A DNA stretch of 64,000 nucleotides from Bacillaceae bacterium OF18-1A (GCA_027694045.1 JAQEWB010000011.1:7473-71472), one strand, 5' to 3'; counted from the stretch's first letter, positions 19,302 to 28,313 are shown. Translations and numbers: made by a program. The notes: generated by a model from the letters alone, not told the origin.

Positions 19302-19553
19302 ATGAAAAAAACAAAACATTGGCTTCTTGAATCTGCATTTTCTTTCTCTAGAAAAGCAATTATTCTTTACCTCATTTCATATACTTCTTTCCTAATTGGT
19401 ATGATTTTCGGATTAAAATATTGGACTCATCCGCTTTCTGATCCAACAATATTTCAAAAAAGTATTACTCCCGTCTGTTTCCTAATTTTTTTCATCTTCC
19501 TATTGCTGTATAGAAAACGTGTATTATACGAAAAAAGCAGAAACAGCTCATAG
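19302..19553 (+). CDS. Small two-helix membrane protein
   Basis: An 83-residue protein with two hydrophobic helices (about residues 18-40 and 53-70) and a basic C-terminus (YRKRVLYEKSRNSS). AAGGGGAG lies before ATG 19302. I do not recognise a family. Its stop codon lies inside the terminator stem shared with the convergent NADH dehydrogenase gene. Confidence 0.65.
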   Translation: MKKTKHWLLESAFSFSRKAIILYLISYTSFLIGMIFGLKYWTHPLSDPTIFQKSITPVCFLIFFIFLLLYRKRVLYEKSRNSS

Positions 19554-19569
19554 CCGTTTCTGCTTTTTC
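19532..19569. terminator. Bidirectional terminator
   Basis: AAAAAGCAGAAAC (19532-19544) pairs with GTTTCTGCTTTTT (19557-19569), with a short inner GGC/GCC-like extension. It contains the stop codon of the small membrane protein and lies 10 nt from the yumB stop. Confidence 0.8.
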
Positions 19570-19578
19570 TACTATATA

Positions 19579-20787
19579 TTAAAAGAACTTTAATTTACCT
19601 TTTTTAAGAACTAATAAAGGTCCACCTAATAAGAATAGGTAACGGTTATCGATAACTTTCTTCATGAAGGAAGCTTTCCAACCTGTTAACTTTTTGCCCA
19701 TAACAACGCCCATTGCATCATCATGACCTAAAGAACATACAGATCCTTTATTATCGAATGCGAATTTCTTCATTTCACCTTTGCCACGAACTAACACAGT
19801 TAAGTTGTGTGCAATGTTGTAACCTTGTTGAATTGCAATTTGTGCTGTTGGTGGGTATGGACGATTAATTTCTTCGTTAATGATTAACGCTGCGTCACCA
19901 ACCATGAATACTTCCTCGTATCCTGGAGCGTGCATGTACTCATCAACTTTTACACGTCCGCGCATTGCTTCAAAACCAGACTCTTCCACAATACCGTTAC
20001 CACGAACACCTGCAGCCCAAACTACTGTTTCAGACTTAATTAATTCAGTATCATCACCATTCGCAACGATAATACCTTCTTCAGTTGCTTCTTTAATTGC
20101 TGTACCGATGCGGAATTCTACGCCCTTTTTCTCAAGTTGTTTCACAGCGTATTCTACTAATGCTGGATCAAAACCTGGAAGTGCTGTTGGAGCAGCTTCT
20201 ACACAGATAATACGTGCTTTTTCACGTGGTACATTGTACTGTTTGCAAAGTTCAGGAACACGATTTGCAAGCTCACCTACATACTCGATACCAGTAAATC
20301 CAGCACCACCGACAACGATTGTTACTAACTCATCGCGCTTTTCATCTGCATATTTAGCGAAACTAGCTTCCATATGCTCACGAATTTCACGAGTTGCATT
20401 AATGTTAGCGATTGAGAATGCATGCTCTTTTAATCCTGTAATGCCGAATGTTTCTGATTCGAAACCAAGACCGATTACTAAGTAATCATACTCTAATTCA
20501 CCATTTTTTAAGATAATACGCTTTTCAGCAGCTTTAATTTCTACTACTGTATCTTGTACAAAGTTCACTTTATTTGTATCGATAACGTCTTGAATATCTA
20601 GACAGATTTTTTCATCTTGTAATGTACCAGCTGCGCTCTCATGTAACCAAGTTGCTTGGTAGTGATAGCTGTTGTTGTTTACTAACGTAATTTCAGCTTC
20701 ATTTACAGATAATGCTTTTTGCAGACGAACAGTCGTAATCATCCCGCCATAACCTGCACCTAAAACTACGATTTTTGGAGTCTTCAC
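19579..20787 (-). CDS. yumB: Type II NADH dehydrogenase (YumB/Ndh)
   Basis: A 402-residue FAD-dependent oxidoreductase feeding NADH electrons to menaquinone at the membrane surface without proton pumping. The first dinucleotide loop is [10 protein letters not shown] (FAD), the second [16 protein letters not shown] (NADH), and FMVGDAAL ends the FAD site; QIAIQQG is the quinone-proximal motif of NDH-2. The C-terminal amphipathic, basic segment ([21 protein letters not shown]) would hold the membrane. The GTG at 20787 (or TTG 20790) follows AAAGGG; the longer frame lacks a ribosome site. A Rex-like box lies upstream, fitting NADH-dependent control. Confidence 0.9.
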   Translation of the reverse strand: MKTPKIVVLGAGYGGMITTVRLQKALSVNEAEITLVNNNSYHYQATWLHESAAGTLQDEKICLDIQDVIDTNKVNFVQDTVVEIKAAEKRIILKNGELEYDYLVIGLGFESETFGITGLKEHAFSIANINATREIREHMEASFAKYADEKRDELVTIVVGGAGFTGIEYVGELANRVPELCKQYNVPREKARIICVEAAPTALPGFDPALVEYAVKQLEKKGVEFRIGTAIKEATEEGIIVANGDDTELIKSETVVWAAGVRGNGIVEESGFEAMRGRVKVDEYMHAPGYEEVFMVGDAALIINEEINRPYPPTAQIAIQQGYNIAHNLTVLVRGKGEMKKFAFDNKGSVCSLGHDDAMGVVMGKKLTGWKASFMKKVIDNRYLFLLGGPLLVLKKGKLKFF

Positions 20788-20860
20788 CAAATCACAACCC
20801 TTTTCTTTATATAATAGAAATGAAAAATAATACCAAGTACTAAAAACTCTATTTGTCAAG

Positions 20861-20880
20861 AATGTGGAATTTATCACATT
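20861..20880 (-). promoter_or_regulatory. Rex/Fnr-like palindrome upstream of yumB
   Basis: AATGTG and CACATT flank an 8-nt centre. On the minus strand TGTGATAAATTCCACA (20863-20878) matches 14 of 16 positions of the Rex consensus TGTGAAWWWWTTCACA. A TTGACA -35-like hexamer follows immediately (20854-20859, minus). In B. subtilis Rex represses ndh when NADH/NAD+ is high, so this placement makes sense. It also resembles an Fnr/CRP box. Confidence 0.5.
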
Positions 20881-21243
20881 CTATATCGTAACAAAACGTA
20901 TTCAAAAAATCGTACGAATTTTGTCATAGAAATTTAACATAATACTTCCCTATATTAGTCGGTTTTATTCCAGAATTCAAGCACCTAGAGAATTATCAAT
21001 ATTTTAAAATAACATAGCGTTTTCAAGGGTTTTTCAACCTTTTTTTCATGTATTTTCCTTTCTGTACATTTTATACACTGTAAAAAACATCTATGCGGAA
21101 ACTTACTTATAATTCAGTCGTTTTCAGAAGTATTATGAACTCAAATATGCTATCATTTATTTGAAAGTGTCATCATTTGCAGGATTTTCGTGTACATATG
21201 AACAATATATGAAATCAATATTAAAATTCCATCTATAGGGGGA
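20881..21243. other. Divergent intergenic region yumB-yumC
   Basis: About 360 nt of AT-rich DNA between divergent yumB and yumC. It should carry both promoters; apart from the Rex-like box next to it, I see no hairpin, gene or repeat. A TATGCTATCAT stretch near 21147 is a possible -10 region for yumC. Confidence 0.4.
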
Positions 21244-22239
21244 ATGAAAGTGGCAGAAAATCAAAAAGTTTACGACATAACAATTATTGGTGGTGGTCCA
21301 ACAGGACTATTCACAGCATTTTATGGCGGTATGAGACAAGCAAGTGTAAAAATCATTGAAAGCTTACCTCAACTTGGAGGCCAATTATCCGCACTCTACC
21401 CTGAAAAGTACATTTATGATGTAGCTGGATTCCCAAAAGTGCGCGCACAAGAATTAGTTGATAACTTAAAAGAGCAAATGAAGAAATTTGATCCAACTGT
21501 TTGTTTAGAAGAAGCTGTTGATACGCTTGAAAAACAAGCTGACGGTATATTTAAACTCGTTACAAATAAACAAACCCACTATTCTAAGTCAGTTATTATT
21601 ACTGCTGGCAATGGTGCTTTCCAACCACGCCGCTTAGAATTAGAAGGTACAGCAAAGTATGAAAAGAAAAACTTACATTATTTCGTTGATGATATGAATA
21701 AATTTTCCGGCAAGCGCGTCGTAGTATTTGGCGGCGGTGACTCAGCAGTAGACTGGACGATGATGTTAGAACCGATTGCTGACAAAGTTACAATCGTTCA
21801 TCGTCGTGATAAATTCCGTGCGCATGAGCATAGCGTGGAAAGCTTAATGAATTCTCGTGCAGAGGTAAGCACACCGTACGTTCCAGTTGAACTTATTGGT
21901 GACGACAACATTGAACAAGTCGTTCTTCAACATGTAAAAACGGAAGAAAAAATTATTATCGATGTTGACGACGTAATTGTAAACTACGGTTTCGTGTCTT
22001 CTCTTGGTCCAATTAAAAACTGGGGCTTAGATATACAAAAAAACAGCATTCTCGTGAACTCGAAAATGGAAACAAATATTCCTGGCATTTACGCTGCTGG
22101 TGACATTTGTACATATGAAGGAAAAGTAAAACTCATTGCTTGCGGCTTCGGTGAAGCACCAACAGCGGTAAACAATGCAAAAGCTTACTTCGATCCAAAC
22201 GCAAAACTTCAACCAATGCATAGCTCTAGTATGTTTTAA
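21244..22239 (+). CDS. yumC: Ferredoxin--NADP(+) reductase, thioredoxin-reductase type
   Basis: A 331-residue homodimeric flavoenzyme of the TrxR-like FNR family, moving electrons between NADPH and ferredoxin or flavodoxin. FAD loop [21 protein letters not shown] loop [16 protein letters not shown] with [10 protein letters not shown], and [21 protein letters not shown] are present; the CxxC redox pair of true thioredoxin reductases is absent, as expected. The C-terminal extension ending HSSSMF is typical. ATG 21244 abuts the GGGGGGA ribosome site; GTG 21250 has better spacing (7 nt) and may be the real start. Confidence 0.93.
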   Translation: MKVAENQKVYDITIIGGGPTGLFTAFYGGMRQASVKIIESLPQLGGQLSALYPEKYIYDVAGFPKVRAQELVDNLKEQMKKFDPTVCLEEAVDTLEKQADGIFKLVTNKQTHYSKSVIITAGNGAFQPRRLELEGTAKYEKKNLHYFVDDMNKFSGKRVVVFGGGDSAVDWTMMLEPIADKVTIVHRRDKFRAHEHSVESLMNSRAEVSTPYVPVELIGDDNIEQVVLQHVKTEEKIIIDVDDVIVNYGFVSSLGPIKNWGLDIQKNSILVNSKMETNIPGIYAAGDICTYEGKVKLIACGFGEAPTAVNNAKAYFDPNAKLQPMHSSSMF

Positions 22240-22246
22240 TATAGAA

Positions 22247-22285
22247 ATGAAAAGAACTCCTTCACATGACAGGAGTTCTTTTCAT
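22247..22285 (+). terminator. Terminator of yumC
   Basis: A 15-bp perfect stem (22247-22261 with 22271-22285) 8 nt after the stop codon. Confidence 0.8.
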
Positions 22286-22363
22286 ATTATGCTACCTTCC
22301 CCTTCCAAAATATGTTACAATAAAACAGAACATACGTTTCGTTTTATGGAGGGAGATTTTATA

Positions 22364-22840
22364 ATGAAAGAACCTATTATCGTAAAAAAAGAAGCTTTCC
22401 AAGCAATCGGTGTTTCAATTACGACGACAAATGAAATAGAGGCATCTACTGAAGGAAAAATTCCAAAGCTGTGGAACCGATATTTCCAAGAACAAATCAT
22501 GCACCACATCCCAAATCAACAAACGAAAGAAACATTCGCTTTCTATTCAAACTACGAATCAGATGAAACGGGTACATATAGCTTTATAATCGGTATACCT
22601 GTTTCCTCATTAGAAGAAATTCCTGAAAATATGACAGCTTTAACAATACCTGCTGCTACATATGCAGTATTTACAACGAGAAAAGGGCCAGTTTCTGAAG
22701 TTGTTTGTGAGGCTTGGGAATATATTTGGCAATGGTCGAAAGAAAACAAACGTGCTTTTACAACAGATTTTGAGCTATATGATGAAAGAGCAATAGATCC
22801 AAATAACGTACAATTAGATATCTATATCGCTTTAGCTTAA
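22364..22840 (+). CDS. GyrI-like / effector-binding domain protein
   Basis: A 158-residue stand-alone effector-binding domain of the GyrI/BmrR/Rob C-terminal type. The order KKEAFQAIGVSITTT, IPKLWNRYFQEQI, YEIGIPVS-like SFIIGIPVSSLEEIP, AATYAVFTTRKGP and LDIYIAL matches this fold. There is no DNA-binding domain, so it may sequester small molecules or modulate a partner. GGAGGGAG precedes ATG 22364; the longer frame overlapping yumC has no ribosome site. No neighbour clarifies its ligand. Confidence 0.8.
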   Translation: MKEPIIVKKEAFQAIGVSITTTNEIEASTEGKIPKLWNRYFQEQIMHHIPNQQTKETFAFYSNYESDETGTYSFIIGIPVSSLEEIPENMTALTIPAATYAVFTTRKGPVSEVVCEAWEYIWQWSKENKRAFTTDFELYDERAIDPNNVQLDIYIALA

Positions 22841-22868
22841 AGAAGATGCCCCGGTATCTTCTTTTTTT
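22840..22868 (+). terminator. Terminator
   Basis: AAGAAGATGCC pairs with GGTATCTTCTT-like sequence, followed by seven T; it overlaps the stop of the GyrI-like gene. Confidence 0.75.
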
Positions 22869-22941
22869 GTCGGTAAATAGCCACTGTGCAAATTCATTAT
22901 TATTGTCTACAATGAGAAAGTGCAGTATAGAAATATTAGAA

Positions 22942-23107
22942 ACTGTATAAAGTGAAACTATACTCAGTGGTGGGGGGTATTCATCCCCCACCACTGAGTA
23001 TTAGTTGAACCAATCGGACGTTAACGGGCAGTTAGTCTCCCACCTAACTTCTTTGCTCGAGCCAAATTTTGAGGTGGGAGTTTTACTGCCCGTTAACGCG
23101 GGATAAA
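22942..23107. repeat. bcr1-like dispersed repeat (full-length)
   Basis: About 165 nt built from nested inverted repeats: CTCAGTGGTGGGGG (22959-22972) with CCCCCACCACTGAG further on; GTTAACGGGCAGT with ACTGCCCGTTAAC; CTCCCACCT with AGGTGGGAG. Termini are AGTGAAACTATACTC and GCGGGATAAAACG. Size and sequence match my recollection of bcr1, a roughly 155-nt mobile element of the B. cereus group. Fragments recur at 15.85, 43.10 and 56.99 kb. It fills the gap between the GyrI-like and MFS genes. Confidence 0.75.
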
Positions 23108-23160
23108 ACGATTGTTAACAGGTTTTTTCGTTTAAATTTGTCACATAGAAAGGAAGCAAT

Positions 23161-24408
23161 ATGGAGGAACTACAACAAAATAAATCTGCTTTAGAAGGAA
23201 GCGGAAAGCCGTTATTAAAAAATACGAATTTCCTTTTTCTTTGGGCAGCTACTCTCTTTTCAAGCTTTGCTTTAGCCTTTTTTACTTTTTCACAAACGTG
23301 GTACATAGCAAAAACATTAAACCTTGAAGCTTCACTCGGCGTTGTCTTCGTAGCTCTTAGTGTTCCAAGGCTTATTTTTATGATTGTCGGCGGTGCTGTA
23401 GCTGATAAATTTCCGAAAAAAAATATTATGTTTTATTCTAATATTATTCGAGCGATTCTTGTCGCAACCATTCTTACATGGTTCATCGTCGGTGATGTAA
23501 CACTATATACATTTGCTTTATTCGCTTTATTCTTTGGACTTGCCGATGCTTTCTTCTGGTCTGCAGACGGATCTATCTTGCCTGAACTTGTAGAAAAAAG
23601 CCGATTAACACAAGCAAATTCACTTACACAAATGACAAACCAAGCATCGGTTATTTTAGGACCTGTACTTGGTGGTATTCTTATTAAATTTAGTAACTAT
23701 GAGACAATCTTTTCGATTACGATTTTGTTGCTAATTATCGCTGCCATACTCGTCCAAAAAATACAATTTACGCTGCCAGAGCAGCAAAATACAGACAAAG
23801 GCATGTTCACTTCTATTAAAGAAGGAATCTTATACGTAAAGGAATCGCCATTCCTTTCAACTTTCCTTATTTGTAGCGCCTTTTTAAACTTATTTTTAAT
23901 CGGTCCGATGCAAGTCGGTTTCCCGCTCTTCGTCAAAAATGTACTGCACGGTGATTCACTCCAATTCAGTTACTTAGAAGCTGCTGTTGGCGGCGGAATG
24001 GCGATCGGTGCTGTCATTGTTGGGTTAAAAAATATTAATCGTAGACGTGGTCTATTTTGTATTATCATGATGCTACTATCTGGTATATTCTTCTTATCAA
24101 TCAACTTCAGTACCGTACTTTGGCAAGCGTTATTAGCCGGGATGTTTTACGGTATTACAATTGCAATGGCGATCGTTCCGCTTATGGCAATGATTCAATC
24201 CACAGTAAAAGAAGAAATGATGGGCCGCGTTATGAGTTTACTTATGCTATCATCGATGGGCTTTATCCCGCTCTCTTATGCATTCACATCGCTTGCACTT
24301 GGCATAGGAATTCCCATTGTAACCGTTATGAAAAGTGGTGCAATTGCGGTTATCGTCTTCGTACTGTTTGTAGCAATTCGTGTTCCAGTTGTACGCAAAT
24401 TCGATTAA
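23161..24408 (+). CDS. MFS transporter (MFS_3/EntS-like)
   Basis: A 415-residue major facilitator with 12 predicted helices. Helix 1 begins LKNTNFLFLWAATLFSSFALAFFTF, and the cytoplasmic loop GGAVADKFPKKNIMFYSN carries the MFS motif A (G-x3-D-x2-P-K/R-K). The pattern 'QANSLTQMTNQASVILGPVLGGIL' is typical of the EntS/MFS_3 branch of exporters. It probably effluxes a small molecule, but no substrate can be named. AAAGGAAG precedes ATG 23161; a terminator overlapping the convergent gene follows. Confidence 0.85.
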   Translation: MEELQQNKSALEGSGKPLLKNTNFLFLWAATLFSSFALAFFTFSQTWYIAKTLNLEASLGVVFVALSVPRLIFMIVGGAVADKFPKKNIMFYSNIIRAILVATILTWFIVGDVTLYTFALFALFFGLADAFFWSADGSILPELVEKSRLTQANSLTQMTNQASVILGPVLGGILIKFSNYETIFSITILLLIIAAILVQKIQFTLPEQQNTDKGMFTSIKEGILYVKESPFLSTFLICSAFLNLFLIGPMQVGFPLFVKNVLHGDSLQFSYLEAAVGGGMAIGAVIVGLKNINRRRGLFCIIMMLLSGIFFLSINFSTVLWQALLAGMFYGITIAMAIVPLMAMIQSTVKEEMMGRVMSLLMLSSMGFIPLSYAFTSLALGIGIPIVTVMKSGAIAVIVFVLFVAIRVPVVRKFD

Positions 24409-24414
24409 CTATTT

Positions 24415-24446
24415 AGAGTCATGTGTTATACGCATGGCTCTTTTTT
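24415..24446. terminator. Terminator between convergent genes
   Basis: AGAGTCATG (24415-24423) pairs with CATGGCTCT (24433-24441) with one G-U pair, followed by six T on the plus strand. Confidence 0.75.
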
Positions 24447-25307
24447 AAACGGATCAAATAGTGGTATACCCTTACTTCTCCTTAAAGCCGCTCCCCATTC
24501 TAATCCAACCTCTAAAAATAAATCTCGCACTGTACTATACAAAAGTGCGTTAATGTCTTTACGAATCTCCCCATACTTATACGCCCTCACAACACTTTTC
24601 ACACGCCAAATGAAATTACCATACACTTCTTCATCAGCTAATATTTGCTCCAGTAAAACACCTTGCTCTAGTAATCCACTCTTTTTATATGCCAGCTCCA
24701 CTTTACTCCAAAATGCATTAATCTTTTGCGGGTCACTTGTCATTGGAACAAGTGCGTATATAAAAGGTTTCGGTATATCATGGCGGCAATACGTCTCATC
24801 AAGCTCGTACGTTACTTTTCTTTTTTCTTTTATTTGTGGAATGTTTTTAGAAAGAATTGTTTCCCCTTCGTATTTTTGCTCATTTTCACTACAGCCATCT
24901 ACTTGTTTACCACTTTCACATGCGGACATTTTCATACGGTCATCCATGCGGTCAATTGCAGATGTAAGAAATACATATAAGTTTGCACTATATCCGCCGC
25001 GCTTCCGTCTCTCTTTTGTCGCAACACGCTTTATAATTCCAAGCTCTTCTAGCTTTGCAATGGAGCGGCGTACTGTACGAATACTCTTTCCGACATTCGT
25101 CGCAATCGTCTCCATTAACGGACAAGCGACTCCTACTGTTTTTTGTTTCTCATTCACCGCATACTTTCCTAAAAAATGAATAATGATAGAATCAGTTTGA
25201 TTCAATTGAAATCGATAGCTCTTTAGCACCTGTTTTTGATATGTATTAAACTCTTCTTTACTTCGAAATTCACTGTATGGTTTCATTAAATTATATAAAC
25301 TTCCCAT
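24426..25307 (-). CDS. Winged-helix DNA-binding protein (replication-initiator-like)
   Basis: A 293-residue protein with an N-terminal winged helix (about residues 35-110): TDSIIIHFLGKYAV, then CPLMETIATNVGKSIRTVRRSIAKLEELGIIKRVATKERRKRGGYSANLYVF. The pattern resembles the helix-turn-helix domain found in plasmid and phage replication proteins and in Bacillus 'cytosolic' HTH proteins. The C-terminal half is helical with no recognised motif. GAGGTG is 6 nt before ATG 25307. A lone chromosomal copy, possibly of mobile origin; role unknown. Confidence 0.65.
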   Translation of the reverse strand: MGSLYNLMKPYSEFRSKEEFNTYQKQVLKSYRFQLNQTDSIIIHFLGKYAVNEKQKTVGVACPLMETIATNVGKSIRTVRRSIAKLEELGIIKRVATKERRKRGGYSANLYVFLTSAIDRMDDRMKMSACESGKQVDGCSENEQKYEGETILSKNIPQIKEKRKVTYELDETYCRHDIPKPFIYALVPMTSDPQKINAFWSKVELAYKKSGLLEQGVLLEQILADEEVYGNFIWRVKSVVRAYKYGEIRKDINALLYSTVRDLFLEVGLEWGAALRRSKGIPLFDPFKKEPCV

Positions 25308-25412
25308 TTTTATCACCTCACTTATAAATAAGAGGCAGGAAGAGAAATTGGCGTGATAGTTAATATTTTTTTATTTAAATTTACAGTCATTTCAGAAGAA
25401 GATTTTGAGAAC

Positions 25413-25449
25413 AAAAAAGGAATTGACCCTGTTCGTCAATTCCTTTTTT
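25413..25449 (-). terminator. Terminator of the YxeA-like gene
   Basis: A 15-bp perfect stem (25413-25427 with 25435-25449) immediately downstream of the stop codon. Confidence 0.85.
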
Positions 25450-25454
25450 CTTTC

Positions 25455-25808
25455 TTATTTTGCACCTAATTTTTCTTTCACTTTCGCAGGAAGCTCGTCT
25501 TTCTTCACTTCTTCCCAAGCAGATACACCTTTTTTATCTGAATGGTATACACGTAAGAATGCATCTTTACGAAGATTTTTTTGAGCTGTGAATTCTAATT
25601 CTTTTTCTTTTCCGTCTTTATCGAATCCTTTTAATTTATACTCAAAATATTTGAACGGCTTTCCACTATCAGACTTTTCATTCTTCTCAATTCCATCAGT
25701 CTTAATTTGAACGTAATACTCATCTTTACCCATACGATTTAAATCACAACCGACTAATAAACTTGCGAATACAACTAAAATACTAAAAAGTGCAATGTAT
25801 CTTTTCAT
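25455..25808 (-). CDS. YxeA-family lipoprotein (DUF1093)
   Basis: A 117-residue lipoprotein. The signal peptide ends in LLVGC (lipobox), and the mature domain EYYVQIKTDG...FKYFEYKLKGFDKDGKEKELEFTAQKNLR...FLRVYHSDKKGVSAWEEV matches the small beta-barrel YxeA/DUF1093 family of Firmicutes. GAGGTG is 6 nt before ATG 25808. YxeA proteins are often linked to cell-envelope stress, but nothing here shows a specific role. Confidence 0.8.
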   Translation of the reverse strand: MKRYIALFSILVVFASLLVGCDLNRMGKDEYYVQIKTDGIEKNEKSDSGKPFKYFEYKLKGFDKDGKEKELEFTAQKNLRKDAFLRVYHSDKKGVSAWEEVKKDELPAKVKEKLGAK

Positions 25809-25914
25809 TTTCTTCACCTCATGTGTTTTTTCTTATATTCTTATCTTAAAGCCTAAGCTTTGGAGAAGAAATTCAAAAACATGACATGAACATTACACTT
25901 TTGTAAGATAATAA

Positions 25915-26553
25915 TTATTTCTTCACTCTAGAAACAGTCATTCCATCACCAATTGGAATCAGTACGGATTCTAAATTCGGATGAGTTGCTACCACCTCAT
26001 TAAATTTCTTCATAATTTCTGTATAACGTTTTTGTTTCGCACTTTCATCGACTACACTTCCGCCAGCCAAAACATTATCTGTAACAATTAAAGCACCTGG
26101 CTTAGCAAGCTTCATGCAGTACGTTAAATAGTTCTCATAATTCTCTTTATCCGCATCGATAAAGAAGAAATCAAATCGTTTATTATCCTCAGTTAATTTT
26201 TCCAGACTTTGCAACGCAGCACCAGTCATATACGACACTTGTTCGCCAAATCCCGCTTTATGTAAATTACTACGCGCTACCTCCGCATATTTCTCTTCTA
26301 ATTCAAGAGAAGTTAACGTACCTTCTTCTCCAAAACCTCTTGCAAGACAAATACCACTATATCCACCTAATGCACCTATTTCTAAAACATCTTTCGCTCC
26401 AGAAATGGAAACTAACATCGTTAAAAGTTTACCCGAAGAAGGTGATACCGATATCGGCGGCATTTCATTTTCCTTTATCGATGCAATCACTTCATCCAAA
26501 AGAGTCTCTTGACCACAAAATACGGAATCAATATAACGATTAATTTGTTTCAT
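25915..26553 (-). CDS. Class I SAM-dependent O-methyltransferase
   Basis: A 212-residue methyltransferase of the catechol/caffeoyl-CoA O-methyltransferase family (PF01596). Motif I is DVLEIGALGGYSGICLARG, followed by acidic LELEEKYAEVARSN; FDFFFIDADKENYENYL carries the catalytic/metal Asp, and ALIVTDNVLAGGSV the second metal ligands Asp-Asn. GAGGAG lies 9 nt before ATG 26553, which overlaps the preceding gene by 14 nt, so the two are translationally linked. The upstream gene and its GTATAC-palindrome operator suggest joint regulation. Acceptor unknown. Confidence 0.88.
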   Translation of the reverse strand: MKQINRYIDSVFCGQETLLDEVIASIKENEMPPISVSPSSGKLLTMLVSISGAKDVLEIGALGGYSGICLARGFGEEGTLTSLELEEKYAEVARSNLHKAGFGEQVSYMTGAALQSLEKLTEDNKRFDFFFIDADKENYENYLTYCMKLAKPGALIVTDNVLAGGSVVDESAKQKRYTEIMKKFNEVVATHPNLESVLIPIGDGMTVSRVKK

Positions 26554-26881
26554 GCGGCTCAGCTCCTCGACCTGCGTTTTCATTATCATCTAACATAGGC
26601 GCTTCTTCTGTTTCACTCTCATGTATTTCAAATAGTTGTGTAAATTCATTAATAACCATATCAATCGCCTTTAATTCCCCAATTAAAATTTGCTGAATAG
26701 ACTGGAATTCTGGCTCACTTAACTGTTGTTTAATTGTCGCTCGTTTCAAATTCATCATTTCTAAAAAGGCGATTGCTCTCCCGCGGCGAAATGTTTTCGG
26801 CCCGCGATGATGAGATCCATCTCTCCCCCTATGACGCTCACCACGGTGACGGCCTTCTTTCATAAACTTATCTTCTCTCAT
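26540..26881 (-). CDS. Small basic/acidic protein of unknown function
   Basis: A 113-residue protein with a strikingly Arg/His/Gly-rich N-terminus (RHRGERHRGRDGSHHRG), then a helical core FRRGRAIAFLEMMNLKRATIKQQL, LSEPEFQSIQQILIGELKAIDMVINEFTQLFEI, and an acidic tail. AAAGGGGG is 7 nt before ATG 26881. The helical core looks like a shortened regulator of a type common in B. cereus, but I cannot name it. It overlaps the downstream O-methyltransferase by 14 nt. A paired palindrome lies just upstream and could be its own operator. Confidence 0.65.
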   Translation of the reverse strand: MREDKFMKEGRHRGERHRGRDGSHHRGPKTFRRGRAIAFLEMMNLKRATIKQQLSEPEFQSIQQILIGELKAIDMVINEFTQLFEIHESETEEAPMLDDNENAGRGAEPHETN

Positions 26882-26892
26882 TTCAAATCCCC

Positions 26893-26953
26893 CTTTGTAT
26901 ACAAATGTATACGTTTATTTTATATTTCAAAGTGTATACGTTTGTATACAAAA
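26893..26953 (-). promoter_or_regulatory. Double GTATAC palindrome (candidate operator)
   Basis: TTTGTATACAAATGTATACG (from about 26893) and GTGTATACGTTTGTATACAA (from about 26932) form a roughly 20-bp imperfect inverted repeat, and each arm contains the perfect palindrome TTTGTATACAAA or a close relative. Four GTATAC cores lie within about 60 nt, directly upstream of the 113-residue protein gene. The architecture suggests cooperative binding by a dimeric repressor; no -10/-35 pair could be assigned with certainty. Confidence 0.6.
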
Positions 26954-26970
26954 TGTCAAAAATAAAGAAA

Positions 26971-27020
26971 AAACCCCTTATGAGAAAAAAGATATTTACA
27001 TCTTTTCTCACAAAGGGGTA
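26971..27020 (-). terminator. Terminator of the 65-residue protein gene
   Basis: A roughly 20-bp stem with one bulge (26973-26993 with 27000-27019) and T-rich sequence on the minus strand. Confidence 0.7.
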
Positions 27021-27038
27021 TGTATATATTTATTAGAA

Positions 27039-27236
27039 CTAATAACGTTTTCCGCGCCAATTTCTCCACTTGTCACGAATCTTATTACATAATTTCTTTA
27101 TACCATTCACTATACCTTTTATTACACCTTCTATTATGCCTTCCACTATGATATCTATTACAAGATAACCTATAAATCTAATTATAGGTTTAATCACATA
27201 TCTCCCTACGAATTCAAAAATCCCTTCGATTAACAT
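27039..27236 (-). CDS. Small hydrophobic-amphipathic protein
   Basis: A 65-residue protein with an Ile/Val/Gly-rich first part (FVGRYVIKPIIRFIGYLVID, then IIVEGIIEGVIKGIVNGI with a G-x3 periodicity) and a strongly basic tail (KIRDKWRNWRGKRY). GAGGAGG precedes ATG 27236 at good spacing and a terminator follows, so I take it as real. It resembles a membrane-active or peripheral peptide; family not recognised. Confidence 0.6.
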   Translation of the reverse strand: MLIEGIFEFVGRYVIKPIIRFIGYLVIDIIVEGIIEGVIKGIVNGIKKLCNKIRDKWRNWRGKRY

Positions 27237-27369
27237 ACCCGCCTCCTCATACAGTTCATTCCTTGCAAAGATACATTAGGTTATACAACAGATTTTAAGA
27301 TCAGTTTCTACATTGAGAAGTCAGCTTTTTAGATTTTTTTATAATAAAATCACCAACTACGTAATTCAT

Positions 27370-28149
27370 TTATGATCGAGGTAAACCGTCTTCAACTACC
27401 TTCGTGACGGTGCCATTCGGTTCGAAAATTACACGTAACGATCCTTCGCCACCATAACCTGTATATCCGTATACAGAATACGATTTATATTTTTCAATCA
27501 TACGTGGCTGTCCGATCGTAGCCTTTACATCATTCGCAGGCATACCCTTTTTGATTTTCAAATAATCACTATAATATACTTCTGCCGAATTGTTATTTAC
27601 ATCTTTATACCACGGCACACGGTCGTTCTTCTCTTCATATCCCTCTGCAGGTGTCTTCACAGGCTCTTCACTACTTTGAGTAGATATCTCATTATCTTGA
27701 ACAGTATTGTCTACCTCAGTACGCTCAATATTCACAACATATCCATGCTTATTCAATTCCACCATAATTTCATATGTACCATCTGTATCTTTTTCAGTAT
27801 AAAAAGCACGTTTTTCATTGTTCTTATAATATTTTAGAGTGTCACCACCGTAGTCAATTGCGTTAAGAATGTCCGTATATGTCATGCCTTCCTTAATCTT
27901 TTTCGCTTCAGTACTAGAAATATAACGCTTCTGTGATGAGGTAGCATCCTCATATTTAATGCTATTACGTTCACTCGTAGTCATAGCCGTTTCCTTCTGT
28001 TCGTTTAGTAGCTCGCTTTCCGCGTCTTCTTTCACCGGTTGCTTCCCTACTGCTTTTGTTATCACGTCTGTACCGTTAGAACATGCTCCAAAAATGGATA
28101 CTGTCGCTAACGCCATCCCTACTAAAAGTACTTTCTTAAATGACTTCAT
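27370..28149 (-). CDS. Lipoprotein with two BLIP/BamE-like repeats
   Basis: A 259-residue lipoprotein with the lipobox IFGAC (Cys near residue 23), a disordered charged linker, and two copies of a short alpha-alpha-beta module: one around STEAKKIKEGMTYTDILNAI, one around YSDYLKIKKGMPANDVKATI followed by IGQPRMIEKYKSYSVYGYTG and RVIFEPNGTVTKV. The 'I..GM...D....IG.P' pattern is that of DUF3862/SmpA-like (BLIP-fold) domains, often protein-binding modules. A role on the outer face of the membrane is inferred; no partner is visible. Confidence 0.75.
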   Translation of the reverse strand: MKSFKKVLLVGMALATVSIFGACSNGTDVITKAVGKQPVKEDAESELLNEQKETAMTTSERNSIKYEDATSSQKRYISSTEAKKIKEGMTYTDILNAIDYGGDTLKYYKNNEKRAFYTEKDTDGTYEIMVELNKHGYVVNIERTEVDNTVQDNEISTQSSEEPVKTPAEGYEEKNDRVPWYKDVNNNSAEVYYSDYLKIKKGMPANDVKATIGQPRMIEKYKSYSVYGYTGYGGEGSLRVIFEPNGTVTKVVEDGLPRS

Positions 28150-28313
28150 AAATGTTTCCCCCCTGTATTTTTTAACATCTAGTAATCTATGTATTTAAAT
28201 TCACCTGGAACTAGTGTCCACTCACGATATAGCCTTTACTACCTACAATGTCAGTAATACTCATTACTCTTATGTTTTCGAAATAATAATATTAGGTTTT
28301 TAACGGCAAAACA

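Noticed and set aside
24421..25179. 252-codon plus-strand frame opposite the winged-helix gene
   Set aside because: Antisense shadow: Ser/Cys/Phe-rich composition without a ribosome site, while the minus-strand frame has a clear helix-turn-helix.
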